Source: Eukaryota sp. TZLM1-RC (Eukaryota > Metamonada: BaSk clade). Taken from it: a stretch of DNA of 64,000 bases. Below the pieces are notes generated by a model. It did not search any database, was not told the origin of the DNA, and saw nothing but the letters and a program-made list of their open reading frames with translations. The stretch lies in contig JAUPSS010000003.1 of NCBI GenBank assembly GCA_040285825.1, positions 62,001 through 126,000 on the forward strand. The letters are read 5' to 3'. Shown piece by piece: positions 1 to 10,424 of the stretch; the first letter of the stretch is position 1; each line of letters opens with the position of its first letter. The translations under genes were made by a program, and so were the position numbers.

Positions 1-33
1 CATTGCATAAACTTCAAGTCTGCAAACAACATC

Positions 34-1350
34 TTGTCTAAGTCATTAGAATCAGCAGAAGGCACGCTGAGTTTTAGACTCCGTAGTGTAACCCAACTAG
101 TACATGTGAAACACAGTTTGGCTATCATCCCTGGCAACAACATGTTACTCATTGGTAGAGACCTGCTTCATCACCTAGGCCTATTAAACGACGAAGGCCT
201 TTTCAGTAAGATGGACGAGGAACATCGTACATTATTACTGCCTAAGGCTGAATTCGATCATTGAATTTCCCAAGTCTCAGATGTCGTCAACGTCCCAGCC
301 GTTAGTTGGAGCACATACAGTCTTTTGGTTGCACGATTAACCTCGACTGTGACAACGACAATAAGACCTTACTTCTAACCTTGAAAGAATTCGAAGGGAC
401 ATTCAACCTTAAGCCGCATGCTGACGGGATTGACTGTCCTTTTATGGAAATCAACTTTCACGACGAAAGTGTCCGAGTGAGACAACCCCCTCGTAGGTTA
501 AACCCCGACAAGCAGAAAATAGCCAAACAGATCTTCGATGATTTCATCGAGTCTGGATTTGCTGTTCCATCGAACCATAGGTTCAGCTCTCCAATATTTT
601 TTGTGGTATACCCTGATCAACGTAAGCCTCGCCTTACCGGTGATCACAGTGGCAAGGACGGAGTCAACGCCAACACAGTTTCTGTTGAACCTAATCTTCC
701 AAATTTCCGGTGTGCTAGTCTTCCTTTCGGAAGCCAATTTTATCGGCAACCTTGACTTCCCCAAATTATTTTGGCAACTGAAAATTGCAGAAAAAAACTG
801 ACAAAAGACTGCCTTATGCATTGGTGGCAAAAGCATCATGTTCAAACGTGCAGCTTTTGGCCTCAGAAACATTTCCGTAGTATTTCAGAACGTTACGGCA
901 GAAATCTTTTCCGGAGAGGGTGTATCCATCTATGTAGATGACATCATCATAGTAGGTATAACTGTTCTCGAAAAAGCTCGAACCCGTAGAGTTTGCCTTA
1001 AACTGCCCAAGTGCCATTTTGTGTCCTCCAGACATCCTATAAAGCTTCCTAGGAGCAGATTTCAACACAAAACCAGGACTATAAATCCTACACGTATAGA
1101 GTCGTTACTGAATTTCTCCAGATCCAAAACTGTGAAAGACGTTCGTAGCCTTATCGGTTCAGTTAACCGTATTAGGGAATGGCTTCCCCAGGTAACCAAA
1201 CATGTTGCCCCGATTATCAAATCAACTCAAACCACCTCGCTTGCAGTGGACAGACACTCACAATTTCCATCTAGCCAAAATCAAACGTTTGATCGCGAAG
1301 CATATGCCCTTAAACTTACCTCCGGTGGACAATTAAGTACTTATTAGTTG
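34..1350 (+). pseudogene. Gypsy protease-reverse transcriptase remains (G1)
   Basis: Residues at 34-263 match the end of the aspartic protease and the spacer of the sister element (shared string LLLPxAEFDH). 306-755 holds the RT N-terminal part, including the CPFMEINF-like and SGKDGVNANT motifs. 838-1347 carries the palm, with the catalytic block read as YVDDIIIV, then the thumb. Reading shifts frame several times and meets stops, for example after AEFDH. The protease catalytic DSG is upstream of the window or lost. The pieces are collinear with the intact copy, so the assignment is firm even though no single ORF remains. Confidence 0.85.
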
Positions 1351-1404
1351 TCTTACTCTAACTTAGTCGTCTTACTCTATATCTGATACCTCAATCACTG
1401 GTTA

Positions 1405-2765
1405 AGGATACGCTTAACCTCCTACATGGATTCTTGCAAGGTGGCCACCAGTAAGGCAGAAAGTCTCTTCAGACTTAAAAACAGCGATTACTGGTGGCTT
1501 GACATGCTTTTAGACATGAACAAGCACGTTCTAGAATGTCCTTCCTGTCAAAAAACAGCAGTAGTTTTCAAACTGCATGTTGCCACTACTGCTTCCTTGT
1601 GGGCTGACAGACCATTTGCTAGAGTCAACGTCGATGTCATTGATCCTGTTCCTGAAGATCAAGACGGCCACAGATACTTTTTCGTATTTGTGGACAACTT
1701 CACGATGTTCACTATCACAGTTCCTCTGAAAGAACTAAAGCCCAATTTTACCGCTGATGCGCTCATATGAAAAGTGTGTGCCGTATTCGGGATTCCGTTC
1801 CTAGTTTATAGTGATAAAGGGCCAGAGTTTTCCAAAGCTGTCTTCGACGCTCTATGGCAGTTTTCGGGTATAGAAATCTCAAAGTTCCTTCCTCACTTCT
1901 CGCAATTCAACGGTTTAGTCGAACGCCGTCACCACAATATTTTGCAGAATTTGAGGAAGCTGTTTGTTCGTAGACTTTAATGCCTACGACATATGGTCAG
2001 AGTACATCCCATATGTACAGTTGTTGATCAACTCGTCTAAGAGTTCGATAACCAGTTACTCACTATATGAGCTCATGTTTGGTTCAAATTCTAGCCCCAG
2101 AGCTGACCCCGGCAAAATCGTAAAGAGCCTTGAAAGCTCAACGTCTGAGTCAACATACATCAACGACATCCAATCCAAATTTGCTAGATTGAAGAAGAAA
2201 CAGGATGAAGCAGAGCGCCCTCAAGCTTTCAAAGCTCCTCCTCATGATTCCCAAATCGAAGTTAATTCTTTCTCTCCGGGTCAACTGCTCAAGCGAGCTT
2301 CGTCTTCCATGGCTAAGTTCTATGGTAATTATAAAGGACCTTTTTTAGTTTTAGATACAACATCTACCTCCACAGCTGACATCAAGAATCTGTGTACTGG
2401 TATTGCAGGTAAGGTCAGTGTGAAGCATTGACAACCTTGGCACTCCTGCTTACCCGTAGATGAAAAATTCCATTCCTGGGTTGCAGCCGGTGATGCCGAA
2501 GAGCATGTGATTCACAAAGTACTCAGTCAGGATGGTGATCACTATCAAGTCCAATGGCCTGGCAATCATTTTACCACTGAACTGGTTTCGATTGTTCAGA
2601 GCACTTCTGCTTGTAAAAAATTCTCCAAGTCTTTAGCTAATACTCGCTTTCGCCCTTCTGGCTGAAAACGTCGTACTAATAAAATTAGCAATAATAATAA
2701 TATTGATCCTACGACTTTAAGGTTGCGACGCTCGAAAAGGAGAAAGGGCAGTGTTAGCCTTCCAT
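1405..2765 (+). pseudogene. Gypsy integrase remains (G1)
   Basis: The integrase N-terminal zinc-binding region (CPSCQKT) lies near 1540. The core follows with all three acidic residues still readable: NVDVID, YSDKGPEF and NGLVERRHH. A stop interrupts it after ADALI at about 1768, and a frame change near 1970 precedes the C-terminal part, which ends in an Arg/Ser-rich tail near 2760. It is closely related to the integrase at 52562-54097 on the opposite strand. The preserved active-site residues in a broken frame suggest a fairly recent death. Confidence 0.85.
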
Positions 2766-2945
2766 AATATTTATATTTCATTGTTATGTTAGTTTAGAAT
2801 AGTTTATATAATTTTAGTTTATTCTAGTTTAATGTACAATTGCGCTCTAGTGCTTAAGTCAAGGGAAAACCGTTTTGCCATTATAATAAATTACTTTGCT
2901 TTTAGGTATACACAGATCATTATTAGGGCTGTGGTGGCTACCAAA

Positions 2946-3197
2946 CATCAAATTATATAAAAAATGACCAGTACAGCTACTGATAGTCGAATTAATTTAT
3001 TTTGCTCTTATGCTATTTAAGCCTAAAGGAGCCAACATTGTTTCTTCCCTTTTTCAAAATTAATTAACCTATGCTTCAAAAGTATGATATGTTGCCGTAA
3101 GTCTAAAGTGGTTGAAGAAAGTTAATGAGGAAAAAATATTTGAAGTAAAGTGAATTGACTTTGTTTCTTATGCTATTTAAGCCTAAAAGCGCCAGCA
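2946..3197 (-). repeat. Miniature LTR remnant of the short-LTR family
   Basis: Two direct copies of an ~90-108 bp unit lie almost side by side: about 2946-3037, ending in GCCAACA on the + strand, and 3090-3197, running from TGTTGCC to GCCAGCA. The unit matches the LTRs of the element at 45937-47358. On the minus strand a purine-rich tract (AAAAAGGGAAGAA) sits directly before the 3' unit, as a polypurine tract should. Only about 50 bp of interior is left, giving a TRIM-like structure of about 250 bp. Confidence 0.6.
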
Positions 3198-3968
3198 TAC
3201 AAAAAAGAGGGGGAAACTGTATTTCTAACTGTACGTATGAACGGTATAAATTTTGTATCCACAAACAATTTGCGAAGGAAAAACAATGAGAACTGATGGG
3301 AATACTGTGTATCCACCAAAATTTGTAAGTTCTCCATATTCTAGGAAATATTGCACTAACAGTGTTGCTGAACAATTAAGTAACGGTGTTCCTAGGCAAG
3401 ACATGAAATTGGATTTACGTGTCACAACCCTGAAACCAAAAGATGCACATCGGATTATAGAGACTTTTGACTATTTGAAAGAAAATGAATAGTGATATAT
3501 TGCCTCAAGTTAGCAAAAGGAGCATAAAAATATTGCTGAATGCTTGCTCTTGGAGTAAAGGTTTTTTAACAATATAGAGACTTTTGACTATTTGAAAGAA
3601 AATGAATAGTGATATATTGCCTCAAGTTAGCAAAAGGAGCATAAAAATATTGCTGAATGCTTGTTCTTGGAGTAAAGGTTTTTTAACAATTGTATTCGTA
3701 ATTTGATAAAGGAATTTGTACTTCAATGGTTTGAGAGCAGAAACTAAAAATAAAATAAAAAAAGTCTTTGAATAACTTTGGAAATGTTTTCACTTTGGTT
3801 CTAAGAAGGAAACTTAATCTTGTGAAAGCTTTTGAATATAAAGCAATGGGACCAAAAAAGACAACAATGCTGCGGTGTAGACTGTTCCAAAAGAAGATGA
3901 AGAATTTGATGCTCATTAAAGCAATAAGCATATAAGAAATTTATTTATTAAAGTACAATTAATCAGAT
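3198..3968. other. Mostly unexplained AT-rich stretch
   Basis: A short ORF at 3253-3492 (79 aa) resembles nothing I recognise. Its last codons lie in the first unit of the tandem duplication listed separately. From 3690 to 3968 I see no gene or repeat; this is the 3' flank of the minus-strand gene that ends at 3969. Confidence 0.4.
3456..3690. repeat. Tandem duplication, two units of 117 bp
   Basis: The unit beginning TATAGAGACTTTTGAC at 3456 is repeated from 3573 with the same spacing throughout. I found one base difference (GCTCT versus GTTCT late in the unit). Such near identity means a recent local duplication. No function is apparent. Confidence 0.9.
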
Positions 3969-6068
3969 TTACTTGCTGGTATTACGTCCAGTATTATATT
4001 TTCTAAATTTATTTAGCAGAGGAGTCTTAATAGTTGACCTTGATAAAGAGCGTGGACTAAGAGAAACAGTGTAATCCTCCGTGAACAGATCATTAATTTT
4101 TAATGAATCCTGTTGAGAACAGGATTCATCAGTACTGGTTAATAAATGAGTTGGGACCGCAAATACTGTCTTAACCTTGGAATGCAATTCTTCAAGAAAA
4201 GAATAGGAACCCTCACTTAGTAGCACATAATGACGTGAAACGAGAAAAACAGATATCTTACAAGAGAATAGTAAAGAACAAACCAATGAAGGCAAAAGCA
4301 TATCTTGGTTTTTAGCTAATTCAAACTCTTGAGGATCTAATTTAGACCAAAAACCTGAAAACTTGCGTACAAAAGACTGCAATCCAAAGGGGGTTAAGCC
4401 ATTTGCTTGATTAATTATAAGTTCACAATTACCTAAAACCATTGAACTATTTTCCTTCAAAAAAGGAGAAAACGAAAACTTCTTGAAAATAATTTCAGAT
4501 TGAGTTTGAAAAAAATTTCTCGGTAGGAAAGAATAATTCAATGTTTCAGTAAAAGTGACGGGGTTAATTGATAGGGAATCATAACAAAAATTGTGGGATT
4601 TAATTTGGGTAATCTGGTTTTTAAAAGCATGGACAAATTGAATCAAATAGCACAAATTTGAAACCGTGTCATAAAATTTGAAAGAATCATTATTTCTACT
4701 TACAATTGGAGAGGAACAATAATTGTTTGGAGAATAAAAAAGTAAGATTTGACTCAATAAGGATGAAACATCTATATCAAATCCATTAAGATTTTGCTTA
4801 ACATAATCCACAATATTTTGCTTTTTAGACAAAGAATGTGCTAAATAACTAAGATAACCAAGGTCATTGATGGCACCTTCCATAACAAAAGGTCGAATCA
4901 AAGTAATCAATGATTGAGCAAACTCAGAAAAGGAAACAGAATGTTCACAAATTGATGAATTATTGATGTTAACGTTGGATTGAAAATAAAGATTCATCAT
5001 TTTTGTTAAACATTTAGTGAAATATTGCTTGAAAGGAATTAAAAATTCAAGGTGTATGAGAGTTTTGATGATTGAAGGACATCCTTCATTAGGATTGGGT
5101 AAAAGATCAAAAGAAACAAGTTGATTCGTTCTATTTGAATTAACCGATTGAAACCTTTGAATTGGAAATAGTACACAAATTAATGAACTTAAAATAGAAG
5201 AAATTTCCTTACCGAGAGCAATTAATATGTCCTTTTGGTTTGCATTAAGATTATTTGAAGGTAAAAATTCTTTCAATATTTGTGATAAATTACTGCATTC
5301 AGTGGAATGAACAACATTAATTAAAAGATAAATTCCATTTAAGAGACGTCGAAGCTTGCATAAAAAGTATTTAGGAACAGCCTTGACAAGCAACAGTAAA
5401 TCATTAAATAAACAAGTTTTTGAAGTAGCACTAATATGCAATGAACCAAGTTCAGATTCCAATTTGGTATTTTCAACACCATTAATTCCAAGTAACCGCA
5501 ATTGGGAACAAGACAAAGAAGCAAAGATAGAGAAGAACTCAACCTCTCGAAGTAAAGCGGTAATAGGAATAATAAGGTGAGGAAAATCAGCCTCCACCAT
5601 CGTGTAATGATTACTGGGTGTACATTTTACAGAAATCTTGCCAACAAAACCATATTTAGGGGACATACACATTGAATGCAAGACTCGTAAAAGTGGAGAG
5701 AGGATAGGTTGAGGTTCAAATTTCAGTTTTGAGTGAAAGAAAGAAAGAGAAGAGAAAAAAAGGTTAGACATTGATGGACTATAGCTTCCTGCAAAGACAA
5801 TGTGAATGTTTGACGGATTGTACTGAGACACGGCATGAGATATGAGAGAAAAAGGGTGTGGTGACAATAGTTTTGATTCAGCAATGTGCAGGAAACCTGG
5901 TGAATTGATGAAATTGGAATCAAGCAATGCATGGAAGCAAAGAGGTGAAATGAAGTCATTGAACAATGGAGAAGGTATTGCGATAAGGGCAGGACCACAA
6001 TACAAAAAAGGGTGAGATCTTCCATAGTCATGAATAAAAGAGCTCTCGGCACACAGTAGATCGTCCAT
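3969..6068 (-). CDS. Unrecognised 699-residue protein
   Basis: One uninterrupted frame from a true ATG at 6068 to a stop at 3969, by far the longest non-transposon frame in the first 18 kb. The sequence is rich in Leu, Ser, Phe and Asn, mostly predicted helical, with no clear signal peptide, transmembrane run, zinc motif or nucleotide-binding loop. The last ~60 residues are polar and Ser/Thr-rich, as in a disordered tail. The general look (long helical repeats, strand-rich N-terminal third) would suit a trafficking or scaffold protein, but I could not match it to a family and assign no function. It is bounded by transposon debris on both sides, yet its long intact frame argues for a working host gene. 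Confidence 0.75.
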   Translation of the reverse strand: MDDLLCAESSFIHDYGRSHPFLYCGPALIAIPSPLFNDFISPLCFHALLDSNFINSPGFLHIAESKLLSPHPFSLISHAVSQYNPSNIHIVFAGSYSPSMSNLFFSSLSFFHSKLKFEPQPILSPLLRVLHSMCMSPKYGFVGKISVKCTPSNHYTMVEADFPHLIIPITALLREVEFFSIFASLSCSQLRLLGINGVENTKLESELGSLHISATSKTCLFNDLLLLVKAVPKYFLCKLRRLLNGIYLLINVVHSTECSNLSQILKEFLPSNNLNANQKDILIALGKEISSILSSLICVLFPIQRFQSVNSNRTNQLVSFDLLPNPNEGCPSIIKTLIHLEFLIPFKQYFTKCLTKMMNLYFQSNVNINNSSICEHSVSFSEFAQSLITLIRPFVMEGAINDLGYLSYLAHSLSKKQNIVDYVKQNLNGFDIDVSSLLSQILLFYSPNNYCSSPIVSRNNDSFKFYDTVSNLCYLIQFVHAFKNQITQIKSHNFCYDSLSINPVTFTETLNYSFLPRNFFQTQSEIIFKKFSFSPFLKENSSMVLGNCELIINQANGLTPFGLQSFVRKFSGFWSKLDPQEFELAKNQDMLLPSLVCSLLFSCKISVFLVSRHYVLLSEGSYSFLEELHSKVKTVFAVPTHLLTSTDESCSQQDSLKINDLFTEDYTVSLSPRSLSRSTIKTPLLNKFRKYNTGRNTSK

Positions 6069-6184
6069 GAAAGCGGCAAGTTACTGTATCTGGTAAGGTG
6101 GGTTAAACGACTTAAGCAAGTATGAATCTGCAGTATGATGCAAAATTCAATTAAATGTATCGTTTTTTGATACGTTTTACTCTA

Positions 6185-8395
6185 GAAAATTAATTTATTA
6201 AACTTACACACTTGACAAAATAAAATCATAACTAATGGGACGAAATTCATTGAACCAAGATTTCCTCTACACAATCTTGATCTGCTTGCTGTCTAGCTAA
6301 AGCTTCTCTAAATCGATTGAAAAACCGAGGTAATCTATTAATAATGGCAAATTGAATCCCAGAGCGCCATAAAAAGATATCAAATCTTTTCATTGTTTTT
6401 TCTTGAACCATTTTTTGAAAATCATTCAAAAAAGTTCCTGCTTCTATTGATAGTCTTCCGTTTATCGAAAATGGGAATGCAATAAAAACTAGCTGTGTAT
6501 TTCTACCAGCATTAGCCTCTTCAATATCTTTATCATATTTTTATGTTTTTCTTTAGCTTTAAATTCAAGACCACTTACAGGATTAAGTTTTCTTATTATT
6601 GAAGCCAAAGTGTTATTTGTGACATTACAGAAGACAAAGTCTACAACAGCTTCAGAGTTCTCAATCCAATCACAGAATACATCATCTCTGTCATCAGAAC
6701 CAAAATTATTCAATGACAGTGTTTCTTTCAGCAGAGGCTTTTTAATACGCGAGATTCTTGCAGTTCGTGTCATATTGAAAACAGTGTCTCTAACAGCATC
6801 ATGTAATGAAGAACGATAGGTTATCAATTTAGAACAATTTAGAGCATGACGCAAAGTGAGCTGTGGTGAATTCGAACAAAGACATTTTTCTTTTGATAAT
6901 AATTGGTTAATGGGGATGTTCAAATATAATCTCATTTTTGTTACAAATGCTTCATTAGTAGCACACAATCCAAATCTTCGTGGTACAATGGTTACAAAAA
7001 GTGAAGAATCTGACACCTTGTTTTCACAAACACCCTTTTCCAATAACAATGAGTGAAGATCTTGATTTAAAACAGCCGAGCTGCAAATATTATTATAAAG
7101 ATCTTTTTCATACATTCCAGTCAATCTTTTCTGTAATGTTCGAAGAGTGTACTTCAAATTTAAAACATTTTTTCTGGAATATTGCCATTGAATGATTGGG
7201 GAAAACATCGACCCCATTTTTCTACATCAATTCTTGAAATTTCTTCATTTAATGCAAAAACAGTGGAACTTTGCGTTGTCATCAATAAATCTTCCCAATC
7301 TGCAAATCTTTCGGAGAACTCAAAGATTGCATTTCTGCATCCACCAACAAAAGCACACGAGGTAAGAATAGAAGCCTTCGTCCACCCTAAACCACCATAT
7401 TGTGGACTAAGGTAAGCATGATCTGGAATTTGAAACATTTTACATCCCAGTAATTGAGACAGAACTTTTGCACGTAACTCATTAAACTTTTTGAGCCAAA
7501 GGTCTAGTGACGAGAGGATTTGTAGATCGAAATATATGATTAAAATTGGAACTAAAACACAGTCTTATAATGGTAAATTTGATGTGTTTTTTTATATCTA
7601 AATTCATCATTCGGTCAATTTTGTCAGAAATTGAGTTCAACTTCAAACAATTTTTTGGTAATTTCATCATTATTTCCTAAAAACGAACCCAAATGACGAA
7701 TAGCATCAATTGAATATAATTTGGCTTGAATTTCAATATCATCAATTATTGTGGAAACTGGAGAATTCGATAACAAAACACATTTAAGTAAATTAAGTCG
7801 GAGACCAATTTTGGTAAATAATTCTTTAAAACATACAGTTGCTTTTTTCACAATATTTAATTCACCAATAAGCACAACATCATCCATATATGCAATCATT
7901 TTTAGTGAAGGAAACATCTCTTGAATTTGCAGTAGAATAGGATGAATGGCCAAACAAAACAAAAGTGGTCCTAACGGATCTCCTTGCTTTACGCCACTTG
8001 ATGAAATCAAAATGTTGTTACCAAAATGTAAATTAGAATATGTGCAATATGTTGATTGAAAATATGGTATTAATTCTGGCATATATTGCAATAGAGCACC
8101 ATGGATACTCCGACGACTTAGCGAATTGAAAGCATTACTAAAATCCAATGACATGCAAACATTGGATTCATTTTGACGAAATAAGACATCAGTAGCAAAA
8201 ATCGCTGAAGAGACTCCATCTGTAGTATTTATACCATATTGAAAGGGTAATAAAATCTTTTTAGCTTTTTCATTGAACCTGCTTAAGCAACACGCAGAAA
8301 AAATATTATGTAAGCTCTCAGAGACTGCAATAGGACGAACATCCATTTTTGAATTTTTGACAAGTGCAGTCAAACGAGAACTTCTGAAATCATTA
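6185..8395 (-). mobile_element. Non-LTR retrotransposon LINE-A, copy A1 (5' truncated)
   Basis: Minus-strand frames give an RT with the fingers motif (VRPIAVSES), SSSGVKQGDPLGPL and the catalytic AYMDDV, then a C-terminal zinc-binding CxC...H...C region and an RGD-type segment of a restriction-like endonuclease. The 3' end is the shared tail that reads, on the minus strand, CCCATTAGTTATGA and then an AATAAA-like end at about 6185. The frame is broken at least four times: 2 nt lost near 7635, one extra A near 7490, one T short at 7168-7173, and further changes below 6700. The 5' end is lost at about 8395. Confidence 0.88.
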
Positions 8396-8983
8396 TATTT
8401 GCAGTTGAAACTTTCAGATCAAAAATTTTGTAAAGGAAATGTTGCTTCAATGAAATTCGTCCCATTAGTTATGAGTTTATTTTGTTAAGTGTGAAAGCTC
8501 AATAAATTATAAGTTGAAATTTTCAACTTTGATTTAAACAAAATAATGAAACAATTATGGAGTCCAAATTACAATCTTTAATGAACAATGCCATGTTAAA
8601 CTCAGAAAATATGAACGCTGATCATCATTGGCTGTCCATGTTGATTGATCTACCTTTTAGAATTATTAAATTTGCAATTACTTCATCCTTGAATGTACTA
8701 CCTACTGTTGATAACCTTTCTCTATGGAAAATTTGTCGGAAAATGCCTGATGGATCTAAACTATTGTCTCCTGTGTGCTTGTTATGTCAATCTAGGCTAG
8801 CAAAATTATGCCACATTTTATGCATTTGTCCAAGTTATCAAATTCCAGAAATAAACAATAGACCCAAGTGTAGACATGATTCAATTTTAAATAATTTTGT
8901 AGACCTCTTAGTTCCTTTCTTAGATCATTATGATGTTAACTGCGATTTATTTAACCACACAAATCATTATGTAACTTTTCAAT
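6895..8983. repeat. Arm 1 of a ~2.1 kb inverted duplication
   Basis: This block, which crosses LINE-A copy A1, an opposed LINE tail and most of the ORF at 8557, recurs in reverse orientation at about 47495-49595. Proteins read from both arms are the same apart from single-base indels in A/T runs. Below about 6890 the two LINE-A copies diverge clearly, and at 8983 the match stops in the middle of the 8557 ORF. Confidence 0.8.
8400..8510 (+). repeat. Isolated LINE-A 3' tail fragment
   Basis: The segment around 8435-8510 (AAGGAAATGTTGCTTCAATG, then CCCATTAGTTATGAG and an AATAAATT end) is a diverged LINE-A 3' end in + orientation. It abuts the 5' end of the minus-strand copy A1 head to head. Only about 100 bp of this second insertion remain. 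Confidence 0.7.
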
Positions 8984-9042
8984 CCAATGTTGACTCTTCT
9001 ACTCCTTGCGCATTGCAGTACCCTCTGTATTCTGTCAAATAG
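8557..9042 (+). pseudogene. C-terminal fragment of another non-LTR retrotransposon (copy 1)
   Basis: A 161-residue frame starting MESKLQSL. Its middle carries CLLCQ, then H and C, in the order C-x2-C...H...C, followed by CRHDSILNNFV. This pattern (zinc-binding knuckle, then an RHD/RHN block) is typical of the region after the RT thumb in many non-LTR retrotransposons. No RT precedes it. The last ~20 residues belong to the adjoining duplicated block: after TTTTCAA at 8983 the sequence departs from the second copy at 47413-47916, so the C-terminus is a fusion artefact. Frame preservation may simply reflect how recent the duplication is. Confidence 0.6.
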
Positions 9043-9895
9043 TTGTTAGAGGGTTGATCCTATTGATATTATGTCATGGATGTAAATGAATACTACTTCT
9101 ATTTGGAAAATTTCCATAATTACATCTTGAAAAATTGCTGGGATATTTTATTACATTTATTAAACTTACACACTTGACAAAAATAATTCATAACTAATGG
9201 AACGAAAATCATTGAACCAAGATTTCCTCTACAAAATCTTGATTTGCTTGTTGTTTAGCTAAAGCTTCTCTAATTCGATTGAAAAACCGAGGTAATCTAT
9301 TAATAATGGCAAATTAAGTCCGAGAGCGCCATAAAAAATATCAAATCTTTTCATTGGTTTTTCTTGAACCATTCTTTGGAAGTTATTCAAAAAAGTTTCT
9401 GCTTCTACTGGTAGTTTTCCGTTGATCAAAAATGGAAAAGTAATAAAAACTAGTGGTGTATTTCTACCAGCATTAGCCTCTTCGATATCTTTGTCATATT
9501 TTTTATGTTTTTGCTTAGCTTTAAATTCAAGAGCACCTACAGGATTAAGTTTTCTTCTGTGAACCAAAGTGTCATTTGCAACATTACAGGAGACAAAGTC
9601 AACAACAGCTTGGAGTTCTCAATCCAATCACAGTATACATCATTTCTGCCATCAGAACCAAAATTATTCAATGACAGTGTTTCTTTCAGCAGAGGCTTTT
9701 TAATACGCGAGATTCTTGCAGTTCGTGTCATATTGAAAACAGTGTCTCTAACAGCATCATGTAATGAAGAACGATAGGTTATCAATTTAGAACAATTCAG
9801 AGCATGACGCAAAGTGAGTTGAGGTGAATTCGAACAAATACATCTTTCTTTTAATAATAATTGATTAATGGGAATATGCAGCTATAATCTCATTT
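8984..9895. repeat. Arm 1 of a ~0.93 kb inverted duplication
   Basis: The sequence recurs in reverse complement at about 13500-14434. The match includes not only LINE-A coding and tail but also ~175 bp of unrelated flank (for example CATGGATGTAAATGAATACT). It is therefore a copied DNA segment rather than two separate retrotransposition events. Both arms also share the same frame-breaking loss in the endonuclease region. Confidence 0.85.
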
Positions 9896-10415
9896 TTGTT
9901 ACAAACGCTTCATTATTAGCACACAGTCCAAATCTTCGTGGTACAATGGTCACAAACAGTGAAGAATCTGATGACTGATTTTCACAAACACCTTTTTCCG
10001 ATAGCAATGAGTGAAGATCTTGATTTAAAACAGCCGAGCTGCATATATTTTTATTAAGATCATTTTCATACATTCCAGTCAATCGTTTCTGTAATGTTCG
10101 AAGAGTGTAATTTAAATTTAAAAAATTCTTTTCAGGAATAGTGCCATTGAATAATTGGGGAAAGCATCGACTCCTTTTTTCTACTTCAGTTTTTGAAGTT
10201 TCTTCATTTAATGCAAAAGTAGTAGAACTTTGCGTGGTCATTAATAAATCTTCCAGATAGGCAAATCTTTCAGAAAACTCAAATATTGCATTTCTTCATC
10301 CACCAATAAAAGCACATGAAGTAAGAATAGAGTCCTTTGTCCAAGCTAAACCGCCATAATGTGGACTAAGATAAACATGATCAGGAAGTTGGAACATTTT
10401 ACATCCCAGTAATTT
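9160..10415 (-). mobile_element. LINE-A copy A2 (C-terminal part only)
   Basis: Minus-strand pieces at 9259-9567, 9537-9812 and 9882-10241 correspond to the C-terminal half of LINE-A: the region after the RT, the CxC...H...C knuckle (RHALNCSKL) and the endonuclease-like block (GSDGRNDVYCDW). A deletion after DWIENS shifts the frame, and a further break separates the pieces. The 3' tail with TAAACTTACACACTTGAC lies at about 9165-9225. The upstream side stops near 10415, where a LINE-B tail begins. Confidence 0.85.
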
Positions 10416-10424
10416 GTTTTTTTG

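Larger units (their letters stand above)
1..2850 (+). mobile_element. Decayed Ty3/Gypsy retrotransposon G1, cut by the window start
   Basis: Translated pieces on the + strand follow, in order, the protease, reverse transcriptase and integrase of the better preserved Gypsy element at 52.4-59.8 kb, so both belong to one family. The RNase H section is missing: sequence jumps from the RT connection region near 1340 to the integrase zinc-binding region near 1410. The coding remains end in an Arg/Lys-rich tail just before 2752. From 2752 a TGTTAGCC start followed by AT-rich sequence resembles the LTR start of the 59.8 kb element, so I read 2752 to about 2850 as a diverged 3' LTR; its far end is not defined. 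Many stops and frameshifts show that it is inactive. Confidence 0.85.

Noticed and set aside
6185-8510. Twin-priming inversion of one LINE-A insertion
   Set aside because: Both ends carry a LINE 3' tail. Twin priming would leave only one, so two separate insertions head to head are more likely.
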